A stretch of DNA of 58,734 nucleotides, from positions 1-58,734 of the forward strand of contig CAJUGG010000100.1 of the NCBI GenBank assembly GCA_910585995.1. The letters run 5' to 3'. The notes under the pieces were generated by a model, which was not told the DNA's origin, did not search any database, and saw only the letters and a list, made by a program, of their open reading frames with translations. How positions within the stretch are numbered: position 1 is the stretch's first letter; every line of letters starts with the position of its first letter. The position numbers were made by a program, and so were the translations under genes. Shown one piece after another: positions 14,406 through 24,246 of this stretch. The stretch comes from an uncultured Lachnospiraceae bacterium. GTDB lineage: Bacteria > Bacillota > Clostridia > Lachnospirales > Lachnospiraceae.

Positions 14406-17192
14406 ATGGTGCGGACAGACGATTATAAAGTGATTTTGGATTCACTTCCTAATACGGGGGTGTATGTGATACGGGAGGACAACCACCAGATCCTGTATTT
14501 TAATCAGTATATTAAGAATGCAATGCCTCATATTGAGATTGGGATGGTTTGTGAAGAGGCTTGGGTGGGGAGTTGTTTTAATTGTCCGCTTCAGTATATC
14601 GGGGATAAAAGAGAGAGCAGGACGGTTAATTATGATAATCCGTTTGGCAAGGCAGTGGATGTTACGGCAGTGCGAGTTGTGTGGGGAGAAGGAACGAGAG
14701 CTTTTTTACTGACTATTACCTCTCATATTGAGGTGGCGAATTATACGTTCTATAGGATTATCCGGGGGAATCTGACGGATGATACTTATGATGTGGTAAA
14801 GACGGATCAGGAGGGGCATGTGCAGATGGAAGCGCTTCCGGCTGCTTTATCTGCCTATCTTAAGCAGTTTGGAGAGCGTGAGGAGGTCTTTGAGGAAGAC
14901 AGAAAACGGCTTAAAAAGGTCTCTGATTTTATGTATCTGAAAGGGGAGCTTAGTAGAGGTAGAGAAGTGGTTAGTTGTAACTACCGCAAAAGGGTGGGTG
15001 AAGAGTATCGATGGCATATGCTGGAAGTGATTCCGGATTATCAGTATCGGGAAGACAGGCAGAAGGTGGTGATCTATGCCAAGGATGTGCATGACGCTTA
15101 TCATGAGGGGCTGGAGCGTCAGGAGACAAATATACATAACCAGGAACGTCTGGCGGCTTTGATCCGGTCTCAGTATCGTATTATGAATACTGTTTCTCTG
15201 GATACGGGGATATGTGAGCGGCTGTTTTTGAGTAAAGCTGGCAATCTGGACTGGTCAAATACATGTGATTATGAGGAACTTGTGTCAAAGGCCTATCAGG
15301 AAACGGTTTTTGAGGAAGACAAGAACCGCTATATCAATATTCTGGGACTTAGGCATCTGAGGGAACAGGCGGAGAAGGTGCAGCATTTTCGGGAAGAGGT
15401 CTGCCAGTATCGCCTGGAGGATGAGACATTTAGCTGGGAGGAGGACCATGTCTTTTATATCCGGCAGAAGGATGAAGTGATCGTCCATATCCTGTGTAAA
15501 GATATTACGGAAGAAAAATTGTTAGAAGAGAAGACTTCCATGGAGCGAAAAGAACGTGCGACGATTATCCAGAGTCTGAGCAGTCTGTTTTTTGCGTCTT
15601 ATTATATAAATTTGAAAGAAGATACGTTTCAGAAAGTGTCTCAGTATAAGGATGTAGGAGAGGTATTAGGAGACAGACGGAGTTACTCAAAAGGGATTAT
15701 GGCATATGCGGATACTTTTGTGCATCCGGACGACCGGGAGGAATATTTAGCGGCGTTTGATTATAAAAACCTGCAGAAGACGCTGACAAAAGAACATCCT
15801 TTTGTGGCAGTGGAATTTCGGAAGATCAATGGCGGTTATGCGTATGTAAAAGAAGGATGGATACGCGCAACAGCGATCCTGGCAGATATGGAAGGAGAAG
15901 ATGTAAAGACTGTTCTGTATGTGGCGCAGGATGTGACGGAAAGCAAAGAAAAGGAAGAGCATGCACGCAAGACCCTGAAGGATGCTTGTGAGGCGGCGAC
16001 GCAGGCCAATACAGCAAAAAGCGATTTTATGTCCCGGATGAGTCATGATATACGGACTCCTATGAATGCCATTATGGGTATGACAACTATAGCAAGAGCA
16101 CATCTGAATGATCAGGAGCGAGTGAAAGATTGTCTGAATAAGATCGCGGTATCCAGCCGGCATCTGCTGTCGTTGATCAATGAAGTGCTCGATATGAGCA
16201 AGATCGAGTCGGGCAAGATCAGTCTGTCCGAAGAAAAATTCTATCTGCCGGATCTGGTACAGAATCTGCTGACATTGGTGGGTCCTTCTGCGAAAGAAAA
16301 GAATCATCAACTGGAGTTCCATATCGCGGATGTGAAACATAAAGATGTGATCGGGGATGTGGTCAGGCTTCAGCAAGTATTTATCAATATTCTTGGCAAT
16401 TCTATCAAGTACACACCGCCGGGAGGAAAGCTGACGCTGGAAGTCTCAGAAAAATTCTCTCAGGTCTATGGGTATGGATGTTATGAGTTCGTGTTTGAAG
16501 ATAATGGAATCGGGATGGACGAGGTATTTTTGAAAAAGATCTTTGAACCCTTCAGCCGGGCAGAGGATTCCCGTGTCAGTAAGATTGAGGGAACTGGCCT
16601 TGGGATGGCGATTGCACAGAACATCGTACATCTGATGAATGGAAATATCCATGTGGACAGTGAGAAAAATAAAGGTTCTAAATTTACTGTAACGGTATTT
16701 TTAAAACAGCAGAATACGAAAAAGTCGGATCGCACCTCTTCTGTGGAAGAAAAGACTTTGGCGGTGGATGCCGATGCATGTGCAGAGAAATTAGAAGGGC
16801 GCCGGGTGCTCTTGGCAGAGGATAATGAACTCAACCGGGAGATTGCCATTGAGATCATCGGAAGCACTGGCGTGGAGATCGAAGTGGTTGAAAATGGAGA
16901 GGAAGCCGTCAGACAATATCTGAAGCAAGAAGCGGGATATTATGATCTGATCTTTATGGATATCCAGATGCCGGTGATGAATGGGCATGAAGCTTCGAAA
17001 GCGATCCGCGGTTCTAAGAAAGAGGATGCACAGACGATCCCTATCATTGCTATGACAGCAAATGCATTTGCAGAAGATGCGATGGAGAGTCAAAAATCAG
17101 GGATGAATGAACATATGAGCAAGCCATTAGATTTTGATCAACTGATGGAATGTATGCAGCGGTGGCTTATTTCCTCTGCAGAATCACAGTAA
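14406..17192 (+). CDS. hybrid sensor histidine kinase / response regulator
   Basis: Large phosphorelay protein of 928 residues without obvious membrane helices. The N-terminal 500 residues contain PAS-like sensing modules (IREDNHQILYFNQYI at the start, and FRKINGGYAYVKEGWI...YVAQDVTESKEKE just before the kinase). The kinase has His547 in SRMSHDIRTPMNAIMG, N box VFINILGNSIKYTPPGG, G1 VFEDNGIGMDE and G2 GTGLGMAIAQNIV. A receiver domain from about residue 799 has LLAEDNELN, phospho-acceptor Asp near 851 in IFMDIQMPVMNGHEA, and Lys in MSKPLDF. No separate output domain is present, so a phosphotransfer partner must exist elsewhere. Its 3' end overlaps the convergent kinase gene by 26 bp. Confidence 0.92.
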   Translation: MVRTDDYKVILDSLPNTGVYVIREDNHQILYFNQYIKNAMPHIEIGMVCEEAWVGSCFNCPLQYIGDKRESRTVNYDNPFGKAVDVTAVRVVWGEGTRAFLLTITSHIEVANYTFYRIIRGNLTDDTYDVVKTDQEGHVQMEALPAALSAYLKQFGEREEVFEEDRKRLKKVSDFMYLKGELSRGREVVSCNYRKRVGEEYRWHMLEVIPDYQYREDRQKVVIYAKDVHDAYHEGLERQETNIHNQERLAALIRSQYRIMNTVSLDTGICERLFLSKAGNLDWSNTCDYEELVSKAYQETVFEEDKNRYINILGLRHLREQAEKVQHFREEVCQYRLEDETFSWEEDHVFYIRQKDEVIVHILCKDITEEKLLEEKTSMERKERATIIQSLSSLFFASYYINLKEDTFQKVSQYKDVGEVLGDRRSYSKGIMAYADTFVHPDDREEYLAAFDYKNLQKTLTKEHPFVAVEFRKINGGYAYVKEGWIRATAILADMEGEDVKTVLYVAQDVTESKEKEEHARKTLKDACEAATQANTAKSDFMSRMSHDIRTPMNAIMGMTTIARAHLNDQERVKDCLNKIAVSSRHLLSLINEVLDMSKIESGKISLSEEKFYLPDLVQNLLTLVGPSAKEKNHQLEFHIADVKHKDVIGDVVRLQQVFINILGNSIKYTPPGGKLTLEVSEKFSQVYGYGCYEFVFEDNGIGMDEVFLKKIFEPFSRAEDSRVSKIEGTGLGMAIAQNIVHLMNGNIHVDSEKNKGSKFTVTVFLKQQNTKKSDRTSSVEEKTLAVDADACAEKLEGRRVLLAEDNELNREIAIEIIGSTGVEIEVVENGEEAVRQYLKQEAGYYDLIFMDIQMPVMNGHEASKAIRGSKKEDAQTIPIIAMTANAFAEDAMESQKSGMNEHMSKPLDFDQLMECMQRWLISSAESQ

Positions 17193-18456
17193 ACGTGCTT
17201 CCGCCGCCAGGGGTGTCGCTTACTAAGAGCTGCCCGTTGTGTGCTGAGATGATCTCAGAGGCAATGCTAAGTCCCAGTCCAAAATGTCCTTTTTCACTGC
17301 GGGACTGGTCGGCGCGGTAAAAGCGCTCGAATATACGTTCTTTTTCGGCGTCTGGTATGCCGATGCCGTTATCAGAGACCAGGATTCGGGTGTATTTATC
17401 TTCAAAGGTCAGCGATAGCCGGATGCGTCCGCCTTTGGGCGTGTAGCTGATGGCATTGTGCAGCAGGATGCTTAATACCTGGCGAACCCGCTCTTCATCA
17501 CAGAGGATGGGAGGAACTGCGTCTTCTGGCAGTTCGATCAGGAGGCGGATGGATTTCTCGGAAGCGATAGGTTCAAAGGCTTCAAAGGTGTTAAGAAGCA
17601 GGGTATCGAGTTCTGTAGGTTCTTTGCGGATGCTCCAGCGGAAGCTGCCGGCTTTGGTCAACAGGAGCATGTCATCGATGAGCCGGGACATGCGCATGCC
17701 CTCTGACTGGATAGATTCCAGAAAATGTGGTCGTTCTTTTTCAGAGGCCCGGATCAGAGCGGAGGTGCAGGAGAGGATCACGGCAAGCGGCGTGCGAAGT
17801 TCGTGGGAGGCAGCGGCGATAAATTGGTTTTGCTGCCTTTGATTTTCTTCGAGCGGTCTTAGGATGCGTCTGGTAAAGTGCCAGGAGAACAGCGTCAGAG
17901 CCACGATCGCCAGCACGTCCAAAGCAAAAAATAAAAGACGCTGTGTCTTGATCTGATGTAACAGCGGCTCCATGGAGCACAGCAGCATGACCTGGAAGGT
18001 GCCATTGCTGCGTTCGGAGGTGGCGACGCAGGCATAGTAATCGTTGCCGCCGTATCCTTTGGAGGAAAATAAAAATTCCATATGATAGGTGACGAAGGCA
18101 GCAGAGAGATTCTGTATCTCGAAGGTCTGTTCATAGATATTCCAGGCCGTCTCAAAGAGTTGTTTTTGCTCCGGGGTGCTCCTGTCATTGTATAGAAAAG
18201 GAGTGCCGTTATCGATAATGTTGATCAGATATTTTCCATTGTCTTCCATAAGGGTCAGCCATTCATGGGTGATGATGGTCTGTTGGTCTAAGTTGTTGAT
18301 GACAGTATTCATATCATTTTGAAAAGAGACATAGTGGCTGCGTCGCAGGCCTTGTTCGGAGATATAGAGGTATCCTAAGGACATGGCAAGCAGGATCACG
18401 ATGGTGATACCGGCGCACAGGGCAGCCAGCCGAAGGTGGACTTTTTGAAACATCAT
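17167..18456 (-). CDS. membrane sensor histidine kinase
   Basis: Kinase of 429 residues with two transmembrane segments (about residues 10-30 and 165-185) bounding a sensor domain of about 135 residues outside the cell. HisKA carries FIAAASHELRTPLAVILSCTSALI. ATPase boxes are LLHNAISYTPKGG, VSDNGIGIPDAEKERIFERFYRAD and GHFGLGLSIASEII. The ATG at 18456 follows the AAGG of the regulator end by 8 bp. An upstream ATG at 18483 would overlap the regulator and add a polar tail. It works with the adjacent PhoB-type regulator. Its position and the shared promoter boxes suggest control of the solute-binding operon at 19.6 kb. Confidence 0.9.
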   Translation of the reverse strand: MMFQKVHLRLAALCAGITIVILLAMSLGYLYISEQGLRRSHYVSFQNDMNTVINNLDQQTIITHEWLTLMEDNGKYLINIIDNGTPFLYNDRSTPEQKQLFETAWNIYEQTFEIQNLSAAFVTYHMEFLFSSKGYGGNDYYACVATSERSNGTFQVMLLCSMEPLLHQIKTQRLLFFALDVLAIVALTLFSWHFTRRILRPLEENQRQQNQFIAAASHELRTPLAVILSCTSALIRASEKERPHFLESIQSEGMRMSRLIDDMLLLTKAGSFRWSIRKEPTELDTLLLNTFEAFEPIASEKSIRLLIELPEDAVPPILCDEERVRQVLSILLHNAISYTPKGGRIRLSLTFEDKYTRILVSDNGIGIPDAEKERIFERFYRADQSRSEKGHFGLGLSIASEIISAHNGQLLVSDTPGGGSTFTVILQRK

Positions 18457-18460
18457 AGTT

Positions 18461-19132
18461 TTAACCTTCCATGCGATAGCCAACTCCGCGAATCGTCTGG
18501 ATCCGTACGGAGCTTTTGAGCGTCTTTAGACGTCTTCTCAGGAAATGGATATAATTATCCAGATTTCCGTCTTCTACTTCACTGTCTAATCCCCATACTT
18601 TTGTCAGTAATAGCGTGCGTGACAGCGTCTGATTGGGACTCCGAAGAAAGGTCTCTAACAGGGTGCCTTCTCGTTTGGAGAGGCTGCAGGTGCTGTGAGG
18701 CCCGCGCAGGATATTTTCGTCTGGCAGATAGGTGATATCGCCATAGGTGAGTTGTTCGTCAAGCTGCAGTTTGCGGGGCCGGCGTGTGACGCACCGGATG
18801 CGGGCCATGAGTTCTTCAAATGCAAAGGGTTTGACGAGGTAGTCGTCGGCGCCTAAGTCGAGTCCGGTGACTTTGTCTTCCAGGGTGCCGAGGGCGGTGA
18901 TCAGGAGAACTGGTGTTTGGTTGCCGGTTTGGCGCATCTGGCTTAGGATGTCGGTGCCGCTTAGGCGGGGGAGCATCCGGTCTAGGAGGATGAGGTCGTG
19001 GATGTTTTCTTCTATATAGTAGAGGGCTTCTTCGCCGTCTTGGCAGGTGTCTACTTGGAAGCCTTCGGATGTTAGCTGGAAGGCGAGGGAATCGTTTAGG
19101 TGGGGGTCGTCTTCTACGAGTAGGATGCGCAT
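18461..19132 (-). CDS. PhoB/OmpR-family response regulator
   Basis: Protein of 223 residues. The receiver has LLVEDDPH, Asp51 in LILLDRMLPRLSG, and Lys in YLVKPFAF. The winged helix ends LKSSVRIQTIRGVGYRMEG. It is the first gene of a two-gene operon with the kinase. The direct-repeat box at 19188-19205 lies immediately upstream of its own TATAAT. A second box with the same spacing lies before the divergent solute-binding gene. I infer autoregulation and activation of the transport operon. Confidence 0.93.
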   Translation of the reverse strand: MRILLVEDDPHLNDSLAFQLTSEGFQVDTCQDGEEALYYIEENIHDLILLDRMLPRLSGTDILSQMRQTGNQTPVLLITALGTLEDKVTGLDLGADDYLVKPFAFEELMARIRCVTRRPRKLQLDEQLTYGDITYLPDENILRGPHSTCSLSKREGTLLETFLRSPNQTLSRTLLLTKVWGLDSEVEDGNLDNYIHFLRRRLKTLKSSVRIQTIRGVGYRMEG

Positions 19133-19171
19133 GGTGTGGTATAGCCTCTCTTTCTTTTTTTTACTTTATTT

Positions 19172-19205
19172 ATTATAGCATGGGAATCTGGAAATAGTCT
19201 CTAAA
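19172..19205 (-). promoter_or_regulatory. regulator promoter with PhoB-type direct-repeat box
   Basis: On the reverse strand: TTTAGAG, four bases, TTTCCAG (19188-19205), then exactly 10 bp, then a perfect TATAAT (19172-19177). Seven-base direct repeats 11 bp apart, ending 10 bp before the -10 and replacing the -35, are the layout of PhoB-class activated promoters. It matches the box at 19526-19559. Confidence 0.7.
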
Positions 19206-19247
19206 TTTGTGGGAAATGGGGACGGAGGTGCCGCAAAAGGAGAGGAC

Positions 19248-19439
19248 GGAGCTACCGCAAAAGGGGGCTTAGGGGTTCCATAAAGGTCTGCATAGAGTGT
19301 ATCGGACAGTCGGCAACATTTGTATGCTCCAATCGGACACTTAGGTGTCCGTCTGGCTCATACAAATGTCACCAACTGTCCGCTCCAATCTACACAGCAC
19401 TCTTTGTGGAACCCCTAAGCCCCCTTTTGCGGCAGCTCC
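19248..19439 (+). repeat. nested hairpin element, copy D
   Basis: The core is 19286-19400, forward. The outer arms 19248-19285 and 19401-19439 read GGAGCTACCGCAAAAGGGGG then CTTAGGGGTTCC... and its complement with two changes. A partial copy of the arm (GGAGGTGCCGCAAAAGG) lies just to the left at 19225-19241. The copy sits between two divergent promoters that share a regulator box. The remaining gap up to 19525 is G-rich and featureless. Confidence 0.93.
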
Positions 19440-19525
19440 TGAGGTTGGGGGAGGGAGGTGGATGGGAATGGGAAATTTTCTCAGTGCTATGGGGAGGGAG
19501 GAATTTTTGGGGATGCGGGGGGGGT

Positions 19526-19559
19526 TTTAGAGAAAATTTAGAGGTTTGTTTGGTATGAT
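19526..19559 (+). promoter_or_regulatory. solute-binding operon promoter with PhoB-type direct-repeat box
   Basis: TTTAGAG (19526-19532), AAAA, TTTAGAG (19537-19543), then 10 bp, then TATGAT (19554-19559). There is no -35 hexamer at the usual place, as expected for an activator-dependent promoter. The first repeat is identical to that of the regulator's own promoter, and the spacing is the same. Confidence 0.7.
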
Positions 19560-19606
19560 GCAGTTAAGAGTAAAGTAGTAAGAGTACTGGAAAGAAGAGG
19601 TGTGAG

Positions 19607-21913
19607 ATGAGAAGAGGGATGAGAAAGTGGATGATGGGTTTGGTGATGGTGTGTTTGCTGCAGGGGTGTGGTAAGGGAGAGGAGACGGAGCAGATGCGGG
19701 GGGAGGTGTCTGCGCAGACTAATGCGGAGCATGAGATTGGGAGTATGGGGCGTTATCTGGAACAGGGGGTGGAGATGCCGCAGTCGTCTTTTTCTCAGAG
19801 GTATTATATGCAGAGGCTTGACGGTGGAGAAGTGGAGTTGATGGGGACGGGATTGGGTGTGTATGTTCTGGAGGATGAGGAGGAGTGGGAGGCGAGGAGT
19901 ATGCCTTGGTATGAGACGTATTGTGAAAGGGATGCTTATATCTCTGAGATTGCGCTGGCAGCGGTGATTTATGATCCGTTTGAGAAGAAGGATGAGGAGG
20001 ATCGTTATGAGCCTCAATATGGGTATGGGGATGCCCAGGGGAATGTGAAGGATTTAACATGGAAGGATGAGGAGAATTATATTCATCAGTTTTGGTTTGG
20101 GAGGGATGGCAGGCTCTATGGGTATACGCTCCTTGGGGAGGTGTATGAGATGGATTTGGAGGGGGATGCGCATAAGTTGTTGTTTGAGATGGAGGGGTTG
20201 TCGGAATATGTGTGTTTTACAACGCGTTATATGGTGGTGTTTGGCAGCAGAGGTGTACTGGTCTATGACTTGGAGAGTGGGGTGTTGACGCAGGAGGATC
20301 AGGTGCTTCAGGATTTTGTCAGGAACTATGTGGGAGAGAATGGGGGGATGAATGAGGGCAGTTATCGTGTTGTGGCGGAAGCGGGAGAGCAGGAGGATGT
20401 GATCTATGTGGTGTGCAGCGGGGGGCTGTACCGGCATGTGATCGGCGGCGCGGTGATGGAGCAGGTGATGGATGGGAGTATCAATTCTTTGGGAGATCCT
20501 ATGATGTCTTTGCAGGGGTTTGTGGTGCTTCCTGAGAATGAGTTTTTGATCTTGTATCAGGGAGGGACGTTGTGCCGTTATGTTTATGATCCGCAGATGC
20601 CGACAGTGCCGACGGAGCAGATCAGTATCTATAGTCTTAAGGAGGACTATGCGATACGTCAGGCGGTCAGTCTGTTTCAGAAGGAGCATCCGGAGGTCTA
20701 TATCCGGTATGAGATTGGAATGTCCAAAGAGGGTGGTCTTACTTGGGAGGATGCGGTGAAGAACCTGAATACCAGGCTGATGGCCGGGAAGGGACCGGAT
20801 CTGTTGGTGCTGGATGGGCTTCCTGCGGACTCTTATCAGGAGAGAGGGGTGCTGGCAGATCTAAGTGGTATTGTGTATGATATGGGGGCGCAGACAAAGC
20901 TGTTTTCTAATCTGGTGGATGCGTGCCGGGATGAGGGGAAATTGTGGTATGTGCCGGTGCGGTTTCGTCTGCCTCTGATGGTAGGGGCTTATGAGTCTCT
21001 GGAGAGGATCGGGGATCTGTCTTCTCTTGCAGACGAGGTGGAAGCTCTTCGTGCCAAGTATCCGCAGGGAGGAGTGACGGGGTTTTGGACAGAGGAGGAG
21101 GTGCTTCAGACATTGATGCTGACTTCGGCAAAGTCCTGGGTGGATGAGCAGACACAGATAGTAGACGAGGAAAAACTGACGGATTTCCTCGTGCAGGCCA
21201 GGCGTATCTATCAGGCTGAGATTGCAGGATATCGTGAAGAGGAGCTTGCGGATCTTCAGGAGAATACACAGGAACAATGGACTTCGGAGGCTGCTTCGCA
21301 AGAGGGATATTATGCGGCTGCATCCGCGAGTGCAATGGATATTGCAATGGAGACTCAGAGACTGGGCGTAGGGCAGATTCATGGGGTGGGCAGTGATTTT
21401 AATATTATCGCAACGCTTCGCGGTCAGGAAGAGGATCTGACTTATGATCTGTGGCAGGGACAGATCTCTTCTGGATATCTTCCGGTGGAAATGGTGGGAA
21501 TCTGCACGGAATCGGCAGAAAAAGAACTTGCGCTTACATTTTTCCGGTTTTTGTATGGGGAGAGCCTGCAGGATCTGGATCTGCCTACGGGATTTCCGAT
21601 CAATGAGGATTCTTTTGAACGGCTTAAGGAAAATCCCCAAAAGGATAGGATGGACAGTGAGAGTGCGGGGATTATATTGGTCAGTGGAGAGGATGGGGAT
21701 CTGTTGTTTTCGCTGGATATCAAATGGAGCAGCCCGGAGGATTTTGCAAGGCTTAAAGAGATAGTAAAAGAAGTCTCGGCAACCTGTACAGGAGACAGCG
21801 TCTTAGAACAGACAGTCTGTGAGATGGGGGTGAAGGCCCTGAATGGGAGCAGCAGTATCGAACATGTGGTAGCGGAGATTGTGAAAAAAGCAGCAATCCA
21901 TCTGGCAGAGTGA
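19607..21913 (+). CDS. solute-binding lipoprotein with N-terminal propeller-like region (first paralogue)
   Basis: Protein of 768 residues. A lipoprotein signal with lipobox LLQGC (Cys21) anchors it outside the membrane. Residues about 40-330 contain repeated beta-rich stretches of the type GRLYGYTLLGEVYEMDLEG and GVLVYDLESGV, which resemble propeller blades. From QISIYSLKEDYAIRQAVSLF on it follows the fold of family 1 sugar-binding proteins (LMAGKGPDLLVLDGLPADSY, WYVPVRFRLPLMVG). It is the first gene of an operon with a paralogue, two permeases and an HlyD-like adaptor. It overlaps the next gene's upstream region but not its ATG. The ligand is unknown. The gene is unusually G-rich on this strand. 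Confidence 0.85.
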   Translation: MRRGMRKWMMGLVMVCLLQGCGKGEETEQMRGEVSAQTNAEHEIGSMGRYLEQGVEMPQSSFSQRYYMQRLDGGEVELMGTGLGVYVLEDEEEWEARSMPWYETYCERDAYISEIALAAVIYDPFEKKDEEDRYEPQYGYGDAQGNVKDLTWKDEENYIHQFWFGRDGRLYGYTLLGEVYEMDLEGDAHKLLFEMEGLSEYVCFTTRYMVVFGSRGVLVYDLESGVLTQEDQVLQDFVRNYVGENGGMNEGSYRVVAEAGEQEDVIYVVCSGGLYRHVIGGAVMEQVMDGSINSLGDPMMSLQGFVVLPENEFLILYQGGTLCRYVYDPQMPTVPTEQISIYSLKEDYAIRQAVSLFQKEHPEVYIRYEIGMSKEGGLTWEDAVKNLNTRLMAGKGPDLLVLDGLPADSYQERGVLADLSGIVYDMGAQTKLFSNLVDACRDEGKLWYVPVRFRLPLMVGAYESLERIGDLSSLADEVEALRAKYPQGGVTGFWTEEEVLQTLMLTSAKSWVDEQTQIVDEEKLTDFLVQARRIYQAEIAGYREEELADLQENTQEQWTSEAASQEGYYAAASASAMDIAMETQRLGVGQIHGVGSDFNIIATLRGQEEDLTYDLWQGQISSGYLPVEMVGICTESAEKELALTFFRFLYGESLQDLDLPTGFPINEDSFERLKENPQKDRMDSESAGIILVSGEDGDLLFSLDIKWSSPEDFARLKEIVKEVSATCTGDSVLEQTVCEMGVKALNGSSSIEHVVAEIVKKAAIHLAE

Positions 21914-21927
21914 GGAGGAGAAGCGTG

Positions 21928-24246
21928 ATGAAAAGAATGAGAAGATTGGCAGTTCTGTGGGCTTTGGTGTTGCTGGTGTCTGGCTGCGGCGGTCAAAGTC
22001 CGTCTGTGTCAGGTCAGGAGAGAGAAGGAAACCTGGCATCCGGAGCGATGGGAAGATATATGGAGACGCTCTATGCATTTCCGGAGGAGGTCAACCGAAA
22101 CGGAGGGCTGAATTGGCTGGATGACGGGAGTCTGAGCGTGATCAGCTATGGGGCGGGACTCTATCGGTCATTGGATGAGGGGAAGACCTGGCAGGCAGAA
22201 GAGACTTCCTGGTATCCTCTGATAGAGAATGTCTATTGTCTGTCGGCTGTGATGGGACCGGACGGGACGGTGGCGGCGACTTGTTCGGGACAGATGTCAG
22301 AAGCAGTACGGACTGTATATGGAAAATCTGTGGCAGAGGACTGGGAGGGAAATTATTGTGTCTTTGCGCTGCCGGACGGGAGCGTGAAGGTGGTGGATTT
22401 TGGATTTTCCCAGGAGGATGGGAATTGTCTGTCTTCTTTTGTCTTTAAGGAGGACGGGAGATTGTTTGCGGCAGACATTTCAGGCCGGATGTATGAGGTG
22501 GATGTGGAGAAAGAGAGCCTGAAAGAATTGTTTGTGGCAGAACATTCTCTTGGATATCTGGATTTTTCCCAGGAGATCCTGATGGCGGTCGGAGATGACA
22601 GGCTGTATCTGTATGATCTTGAGCAGGAGGTGCTCTTGCCGCAGGATGAGACGGTGGATACCTTTATCCGGCAAAAGATCCTGGATGGTACGGTCTCTTA
22701 TACAAGCGGCGGATATCCTCTGGCTGTCATGGGAAGCAGTGAAGAGGATGTGATCTATCTGGCCTGCAATGACGGGATGTACCGCCATGTGCTGCATGGC
22801 AGTGTGATGGAGCAGGTGATTGACGGGGCGCTGAGTAGCTTCGGGGATTCTTATATAAGTATCTATCGGATGAAAGCATTGGAGAATCAGGAGTTTTTGG
22901 CAGCTTTTGGGCCGTCTGTGGGTGTGGCTCGTTATAATTTTGACGAAGAAGTACCTTCCATGCCGGATCGGGAGATCCGTATCTACAGCTTGAGAGAAGA
23001 CAAGGGTGTCAGGCAGGCGGTGACTGCCTATAAGAAAGAACATACAGACCTCTATGTACGGTACGAGGTGGGAATTGACAGTGACAGCAGCACTACCACA
23101 GAGGATGCCATCAAGCGGCTGAATACACAGATCCTGGCGGGAGACGGGCCAGATGTGTTGGTATTGGATGGTCTGCCTGCGGCGGCTTATCAGGAAAATG
23201 GGATGCTCAAAGATATCCGTACGGTATTTGAGAGTATGGATGGAGAAGAGGTTTTGTTTGAAAATGTGGTGGACAGCTTTACAGAGGCAGACGGGGCGAT
23301 CTATCAGATGCCTCTGGAAGTCCGGGTGCCGCTTTTGGTGGGAGAAAAGGAGATGATCACAAGGGCGCAGGATCTTGAAAGCCTAGCAGCAGAGATGGAA
23401 CAGATCCGCGCTGCCTCCCCGGAAGGCGGGATCTTTGGCATCTATGATCCGGAAGCGTTCCTTCGGCTGTTTGGTATGGTGTCTTCACCGGCCTGGCTGG
23501 ATGAAGAAGGACAGATGGATGTGGAAGCGGTGAGTGCATTTTTGACACTGGTTCAGAGGATGTATGACCTGGAGCTGTCAGGCGCCATAGCCAAACAGAG
23601 GGAGACTATAAAGCGGCAGGATGCAGAGATGGCATCCTATGGCATCGATGTGTCGAAGCAGCGTACGCTGGCAGCAGATAATGTACTGTATGTTTCTGAG
23701 GGGTATGCATCTTTGGCGGCGGGTGCGGTCGAAGGCATCCAGCTGGATCTGGATACGGTGACTTCTGTGATCCGTGTGCAGGAAGGACTGGATTATTGTC
23801 TCTTTCAGGGACAGGGAGAACGTCTGTTTTTGCCGGTTGCCATGGTGGGGATCAGTGCCAGGACTACACAGCCAGAGGAGGCAGAAGAGTTTATTTGTCA
23901 GATGTTCTGTGCAGATACACAGGAGGATCTGTATGATGGATTTCCGGTGAACCGGGAGGCTTATGACAGAAGATTTGTTTTTTTTGAAGAGGGCAATAGC
24001 AATGGAACGATGACTTTACAAAAAGCCGATGGGACAGAGCAGGAGTTGGAATTATATTGGCCAAATCAGGAGGAGAGAGCACAGTTTACGGCTTGTATGG
24101 AATCGATTGCAGTCCCTGTACTGACCGAAGAGAATCTGTGCGAGCTGGTGTATGAAGAGGGTGTAAAAGTGCTGGAGGGCGAGAAGAGTGTGGAAGATGC
24201 AGCGGCGGAGATCGTTAAAAAATCGGCAATCTATCTGGCGGAATAA
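21928..24246 (+). CDS. solute-binding lipoprotein with N-terminal propeller-like region (second paralogue)
   Basis: Protein of 772 residues with the same layout as the preceding gene. The lipobox is LLVSGC (Cys20). The N-terminal beta-rich half includes a BNR-like GLYRSLDEGKTWQ and GRLFAADISGRMYEVDVEK. The C-terminal solute-binding domain starts at EIRIYSLREDKGVRQAVTAY, with ILAGDGPDVLVLDGLPAAAY and a shared C-terminal end (AAEIVKKSAIYLAE). The two clearly arose by tandem duplication and have diverged. The ATG at 21928 has GGAGGAG seven bases upstream. Two binding proteins feeding one permease pair may widen ligand range or form a heteromeric receptor. Confidence 0.85.
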   Translation: MKRMRRLAVLWALVLLVSGCGGQSPSVSGQEREGNLASGAMGRYMETLYAFPEEVNRNGGLNWLDDGSLSVISYGAGLYRSLDEGKTWQAEETSWYPLIENVYCLSAVMGPDGTVAATCSGQMSEAVRTVYGKSVAEDWEGNYCVFALPDGSVKVVDFGFSQEDGNCLSSFVFKEDGRLFAADISGRMYEVDVEKESLKELFVAEHSLGYLDFSQEILMAVGDDRLYLYDLEQEVLLPQDETVDTFIRQKILDGTVSYTSGGYPLAVMGSSEEDVIYLACNDGMYRHVLHGSVMEQVIDGALSSFGDSYISIYRMKALENQEFLAAFGPSVGVARYNFDEEVPSMPDREIRIYSLREDKGVRQAVTAYKKEHTDLYVRYEVGIDSDSSTTTEDAIKRLNTQILAGDGPDVLVLDGLPAAAYQENGMLKDIRTVFESMDGEEVLFENVVDSFTEADGAIYQMPLEVRVPLLVGEKEMITRAQDLESLAAEMEQIRAASPEGGIFGIYDPEAFLRLFGMVSSPAWLDEEGQMDVEAVSAFLTLVQRMYDLELSGAIAKQRETIKRQDAEMASYGIDVSKQRTLAADNVLYVSEGYASLAAGAVEGIQLDLDTVTSVIRVQEGLDYCLFQGQGERLFLPVAMVGISARTTQPEEAEEFICQMFCADTQEDLYDGFPVNREAYDRRFVFFEEGNSNGTMTLQKADGTEQELELYWPNQEERAQFTACMESIAVPVLTEENLCELVYEEGVKVLEGEKSVEDAAAEIVKKSAIYLAE

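Noticed and set aside
14173..14445. Reverse-strand 90-residue open frame overlapping the hybrid kinase start
   Set aside because: It covers hairpin arm, promoter and the kinase ribosome site on the opposite strand and has no recognisable protein character.
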